Positions 5,704 through 8,351 of a stretch of DNA of 8,351 bases are shown here, one piece after another. The DNA is taken from contig JBAVGO010000204.1 of the NCBI GenBank assembly GCA_049684915.1, forward strand, positions 1 to 8,351, given 5' to 3'. The notes under the pieces are model-generated. The model was not told the DNA's origin. It searched no databases and saw nothing but the letters and a program-made list of their open reading frames with translations. A program made the translations under genes and the position numbers. The DNA comes from GWB2-37-7 sp049684915 (GTDB taxonomy: Bacteria; Bacillota; Clostridia; Lutisporales; Lutisporaceae). How positions within the stretch are numbered: the stretch's first letter is position 1; each line of letters begins with the position of its first letter.

Positions 5704-6111
5704 TTACAGTTTAAGCATCCCCATTACCCTTTTTGTAGCTAATACCTTAACCTTACTTTGTGTATCTTTTGAATTATTAACATTAAACGCTTGAAAAATT
5801 TGAGTTATGTTCATTTTTATCAAAGCTGACATTTCTGCAGTGAAATCAATAAAATCGCCACTCTTATTTACAACTGCAACACCAATCAAAGCAAACACGT
5901 CCTCAATAAAATACCATTCTCCTGCTTGACTTAATTCACACCAAAAATCTCCCCTGTCTTTAACAAAACGAATATCTACTTGATTATTCGAGTTAAGAAT
6001 AGCAAAAACATTACCAAAGTTTTTCTCATTGTACTCTATTCGATTGACACGAAAAGTACCGTCACTTGTTAATACTTTAAGAGAATTCAAAATCATATCT
6101 TCAACATTCAT
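5704..6111 (-). CDS. Putative immunity protein to the adjacent Rhs toxin
   Basis: A 135-residue protein with no family that I recognise. It starts 12 bases after the Rhs stop codon on the same strand, the usual place for the cognate immunity gene of a polymorphic toxin. No signal peptide or true membrane segment is visible, so it should be cytosolic. It appears alpha/beta: an N-terminal helix, then strand-like segments around FRVNRIEY (20-27), VFAILNSNNQVDIRFV (35-50) and EWYFIEDVFALIGVAVV (65-81), an acidic patch including GDFIDFTAEMS (85-95), and a basic C-terminus. Small size, mixed alpha/beta build and position all suit an immunity role, but this rests on context. ATG 6111 follows a perfect AAGGAGG with seven bases between. 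An orphan function or a transcription-related role cannot be excluded. Confidence 0.75.
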   Translation of the reverse strand: MNVEDMILNSLKVLTSDGTFRVNRIEYNEKNFGNVFAILNSNNQVDIRFVKDRGDFWCELSQAGEWYFIEDVFALIGVAVVNKSGDFIDFTAEMSALIKMNITQIFQAFNVNNSKDTQSKVKVLATKRVMGMLKL

Positions 6112-6118
6112 TGTTTAA

Positions 6119-6125
6119 CCTCCTT
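6119..6125 (-). promoter_or_regulatory. Immunity-gene Shine-Dalgarno overlapping the toxin stop codon
   Basis: AAGGAGG (6125-6119) shares its two A bases with the TAA stop of the Rhs gene (6126-6124), leaving seven bases to the ATG of the immunity gene. Ribosomes finishing the toxin therefore stop on the immunity ribosome-binding site, which supports translational coupling. Confidence 0.85.
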
Positions 6126-8351
6126 ACTTCACGAGTTTAGTGCCATCACTACTCAGTTTATAACCTTGTGATATCAGATACTCAATTTCTTTTTGCAGAT
6201 AACTACCAGAGTGAATCTTATCGATTGGAGTTGCTAAATTAAACTCTGAACCCTTTGCAATAGCACGGTCTAAGAACTTTTGATTTGCTGCCCATTGTTC
6301 TGTTGGAGTCATCTTATTCCATATGTTGCCAGGAACAGAAAATGGCTTTGTTCCAAGCTTATTGGACATGTCAACATACTCTGGATAGTGACCAATAACC
6401 TTTTGAGGTATTTCAGTACTAGTTGCTCCCTCAACAACCTCTCCTGCTTTGTTTACATATTTTATTCCCCCACTTATACCTTTGATCATCTGACTTAAAA
6501 ATGCACCACCAAGTTCAGCAGTTGCAAAGTCCCCATACAAATTGGCATATTCAGGCGACATTCCTGTTGATAAAGCTAGATTTGTTTGTTCTTCTGAATA
6601 TATACTTAAGCGATACTTAATATCTCGAACATAGAATTTCGCAAAAGTAACTAGTTTATCTACTGGGTTTGTTTCATTTTTAAAGTCATCTGCCAGAGAC
6701 TTTAACTCTATAAAGTCTTTATTACCCGTACTTGTATCCTTATTAATAGCTGTCTTTAGCAATGGAGCTAATATACCATTTTTGAAATCGTTATTATCAT
6801 TTCTTGATACTATCTTTTCCGTACTACTAATAGACCTTGAACTAGAAGTAGTTTTCGAGTAAGCATCTTTAGGCTCATAGTAGCTGTTAACTTGTGAAAT
6901 AGGTATATCATATTGCTTCAATACTGCTTTGTTCTCTTGATACCACTCCGAAGGAGTAAATGCTCTAAAATCAAAACCATTTGTAACTGTAGTTGTCATA
7001 TCTGTCCTAATGGAAACTGTAGTCGAAATTACTCCAGCATAAGCTGTATGTCGCTGTCTAGTCACTTCATACTTTTCGTAATATTTATCAGTTCTAGTCC
7101 AATCTGTTCTCCATCCATCTGATAGCTTAATTGAAGTATCATAATCGATATCGGGCGTATCATCACTCCATGAACCAATTTTACGTTCATCCTCAGTAGT
7201 CCATCTATCTCTATCAAGCCTTCTGATTTCATTAGCAGCTTCATGTATATTTTCTCTCTCATCTTCATCTTCAGTAGCATAATATAAATCTGTTAAATAT
7301 CTAATATCCGCTTGTGCTGCTGAAGATAAGCCACTATCCCCATCTTCCCAATACCCCAATGGATCCCATCTATTTATAGGGTTATTCCCAACATAAGCAT
7401 ATCTGTTCTGGGTATATGGTGTCAATATATCTCCAGTATATGGATCTGCTGTGGTGAAACGTCCGTTTTGTGCTCCGTACCAACGTGCATTCATATCTAT
7501 AAGGTTTGCTTTTGCATCATATCTCTTGCCTGCAAAGCCATTTGTATTATATGGTGCAGTTATTCCTGTAAATAATCCTCCAAAAGCATCATAGCGATAT
7601 TGCTCTATGCTGTCTCCATGTCGGTCTGTTAGCTCTGTTACATTTCTCATTCCATCATAGCTGTAGTACATAAGTCCACCATCTGTTTTTAGTGATGGCT
7701 CTCTGCCTGGTATTACTAGTCCATGATTTCCAAAGGTTTTCTTGCTTACTACTCTGTCATTTGCCATGTAGTATTGACTTAGTGGACTACCGTTTCCTGT
7801 ATATTCATTAGTTATTGCATTTGTGAAGCCGTCATACAGGTAAGTAGTAGTATCAGCTTTTAGCTTTAGGGGATTTACCTTTTCCTTTTTGTTGCTGTTA
7901 CCATTACTGTTATTGTTCTTTTCTTTGTTCTGTCCTGGTGCATATTCTGATTTGCCTGGTGCATCGTCAGCTTCTTTGTTCCAGTAGGCTTCTTCTCTTG
8001 ATACCTTACGTCCAAATGCATCATAGCCATACTTTACATAGGTGCCATCAGGATATTTCACTTCTGTCAGCTTGTTTGCTGCATTGTAAATATACTCTAC
8101 TGTGTCCTCTCCTGCTTGTACCCCTGTCATATTACCGTTGGCATCATAGCTGTAGCTGTCATTTCCATCAGAGAGTAGCCTATCAGCTGCATCATATTCA
8201 TAATCCAATGCTTCATTGTCAGTTACATAATTTATTCTATTGCCATTGGCATCATATTTGTATGTTGCTTTTGAGGTTGGGTCTAATAGATAATCAGGTT
8301 TTTCTTCATAGGTAATATATCCAAGCTCAAAATCCTCGTCTGTTATCTCCA
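6124..8351 (-). CDS. Rhs/YD-repeat polymorphic toxin, C-terminal part; 5' end outside window
   Basis: The frame is open to the right edge, giving 741 visible residues (numbered from the first full codon, 8349). Residues about 30-118 are YD repeats (YDANGN, YDAADR, YNAANK, YDAFGR). Residues 124-167 are a Lys/Asn-rich low-complexity insert. Residues 168-333 are the RHS repeat-associated core (LYDGFTN, YDGMRNVTEL, YRYDAFG, NGFAGKRYDA, ARWYGAQNGRFTTADPY), ending in RYAYVGNNPINRWDPLGY, where conserved shell gives way to variable toxin. Residues 334-741 carry the variable region; a glycine-rich, weakly hydrophobic stretch lies near 612-630 (ELGGAFLSQMIKGISGG). The last 65 residues begin WNKMTPTEQWAANQKFLD and end GYKLSSDGTKLVK. 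Rhs proteins form a cage around the C-terminal toxin, which is released into neighbouring cells. The secretion signal and N-terminal domains lie outside the window. I cannot name the toxin activity. TTG 8208 is not the start; coding continues upstream. Confidence 0.93.
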   Translation of the reverse strand, partial: EITDEDFELGYITYEEKPDYLLDPTSKATYKYDANGNRINYVTDNEALDYEYDAADRLLSDGNDSYSYDANGNMTGVQAGEDTVEYIYNAANKLTEVKYPDGTYVKYGYDAFGRKVSREEAYWNKEADDAPGKSEYAPGQNKEKNNNSNGNSNKKEKVNPLKLKADTTTYLYDGFTNAITNEYTGNGSPLSQYYMANDRVVSKKTFGNHGLVIPGREPSLKTDGGLMYYSYDGMRNVTELTDRHGDSIEQYRYDAFGGLFTGITAPYNTNGFAGKRYDAKANLIDMNARWYGAQNGRFTTADPYTGDILTPYTQNRYAYVGNNPINRWDPLGYWEDGDSGLSSAAQADIRYLTDLYYATEDEDERENIHEAANEIRRLDRDRWTTEDERKIGSWSDDTPDIDYDTSIKLSDGWRTDWTRTDKYYEKYEVTRQRHTAYAGVISTTVSIRTDMTTTVTNGFDFRAFTPSEWYQENKAVLKQYDIPISQVNSYYEPKDAYSKTTSSSRSISSTEKIVSRNDNNDFKNGILAPLLKTAINKDTSTGNKDFIELKSLADDFKNETNPVDKLVTFAKFYVRDIKYRLSIYSEEQTNLALSTGMSPEYANLYGDFATAELGGAFLSQMIKGISGGIKYVNKAGEVVEGATSTEIPQKVIGHYPEYVDMSNKLGTKPFSVPGNIWNKMTPTEQWAANQKFLDRAIAKGSEFNLATPIDKIHSGSYLQKEIEYLISQGYKLSSDGTKLVK
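6127..7350 (-). other. Variable C-terminal toxin region of the Rhs protein
   Basis: This is the part of the Rhs frame after DPLGY (408 residues). It can be divided by eye. First is an acidic, Arg-rich region with DxR/ExxR repeats up to about 7120. Then comes a Thr/Ser-rich section with many aromatic residues (7120-6800). A helical section follows, up to the glycine-rich hydrophobic stretch at about 6520-6465. The last 94 residues (6408-6127) contain GHYPEYVDMS, FSVPGNIWNKMTP, EQWAANQKFLDRAI, LATPID and a terminal GYKLSSDGTKLVK. The tip has the compactness of a toxin domain, and from memory similar tails end other Firmicute polymorphic toxins, but I cannot attach a catalytic mechanism. Confidence 0.6.
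7849..7980 (-). repeat. Low-complexity Asn/Lys-rich insert between YD repeats and RHS core
   Basis: These codons specify a hydrophilic insert (44 residues) rich in Lys, Asn, Asp and Glu, with KEKNNNSNGNSNKKEK at its heart. It separates the YD-repeat strand SREEAYW from the core-domain start TTYLYDG. It is likely a flexible loop on the Rhs shell. Asparagine runs of this sort drift by slippage and differ between paralogues. Confidence 0.7.

Noticed and set aside
8206..8208. TTG at 8208 as the start of the Rhs gene.
   Set aside because: The frame continues upstream to the window edge with further YD-repeat coding (YDANGN, ITYEEKPDYLLDP), so the TTG is an internal leucine codon.
7938..8315. A 125-codon plus-strand frame rich in His, Leu and Cys opposite the Rhs gene.
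   Set aside because: The composition is that of antisense YD-repeat codons (TATGATGCC repeats), there is no Shine-Dalgarno, and the minus-strand coding is unambiguous.
7990..8351. Short recurring nucleotide blocks in the YD-repeat region taken as a possible CRISPR-like or tandem DNA repeat.
   Set aside because: They are in-frame protein repeats with variable spacing and sequence, fully explained by YD motifs.

Overview
The window looks like a chromosomal segment of a low-G+C anaerobic Firmicute, most likely a clostridium. The composition is AT-rich by eye, Shine-Dalgarno sequences are strong (AAGGAGG, AGGAGGTG), intrinsic terminators are short stem-loops followed by U-runs, and the gene set (flavodiiron oxygen/NO reductase, DUF4438 protein, lipoprotein NagZ, stand-alone TipAS-type MerR regulator, clostridial-style Rhs toxin) fits that group. 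No species can be named from the sequence alone.

Layout. Positions 1-684 hold the N-terminal 228 codons of the ATPase YchF on the minus strand, running off the left edge. Positions 857-2047 (minus) encode a complete two-domain A-type flavoprotein (flavodiiron protein). It has its own promoter region and ends in a strong strand-specific hairpin terminator. Positions 2298-3155 (minus) encode a DUF4438-family protein of unknown function. Across a 240-bp divergent promoter region, 3396-4619 (plus) encodes a lipoprotein NagZ-type glycoside hydrolase family 3 enzyme with its own terminator. Positions 4737-5495 (plus) encode a MerR-family regulator with a TipAS ligand-binding domain. It lies behind a textbook MerR promoter (19-bp spacer carrying a 21-bp dyad) and is closed by a 17-bp perfect-stem terminator.

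The right-hand third, read leftwards, is an accessory toxin-immunity module. A large Rhs/YD-repeat protein enters from beyond the right edge. Its conserved core ends at a DPLGY motif near 7351-7365, followed by about 408 residues of variable C-terminal toxin region. Twelve bases after its stop codon begins a 135-residue protein (5704-6111) that is most simply read as its immunity protein; the immunity Shine-Dalgarno overlaps the toxin stop codon.

The left and middle genes appear to be independent transcription units (housekeeping, oxidative defence, cell-wall turnover, drug sensing) with no shared pathway. The only system in which neighbouring genes clearly work together is the Rhs toxin and its putative immunity protein. 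That is also the most likely place for something undescribed, because I cannot assign an enzymatic activity to the toxin tip or a family to the immunity protein.
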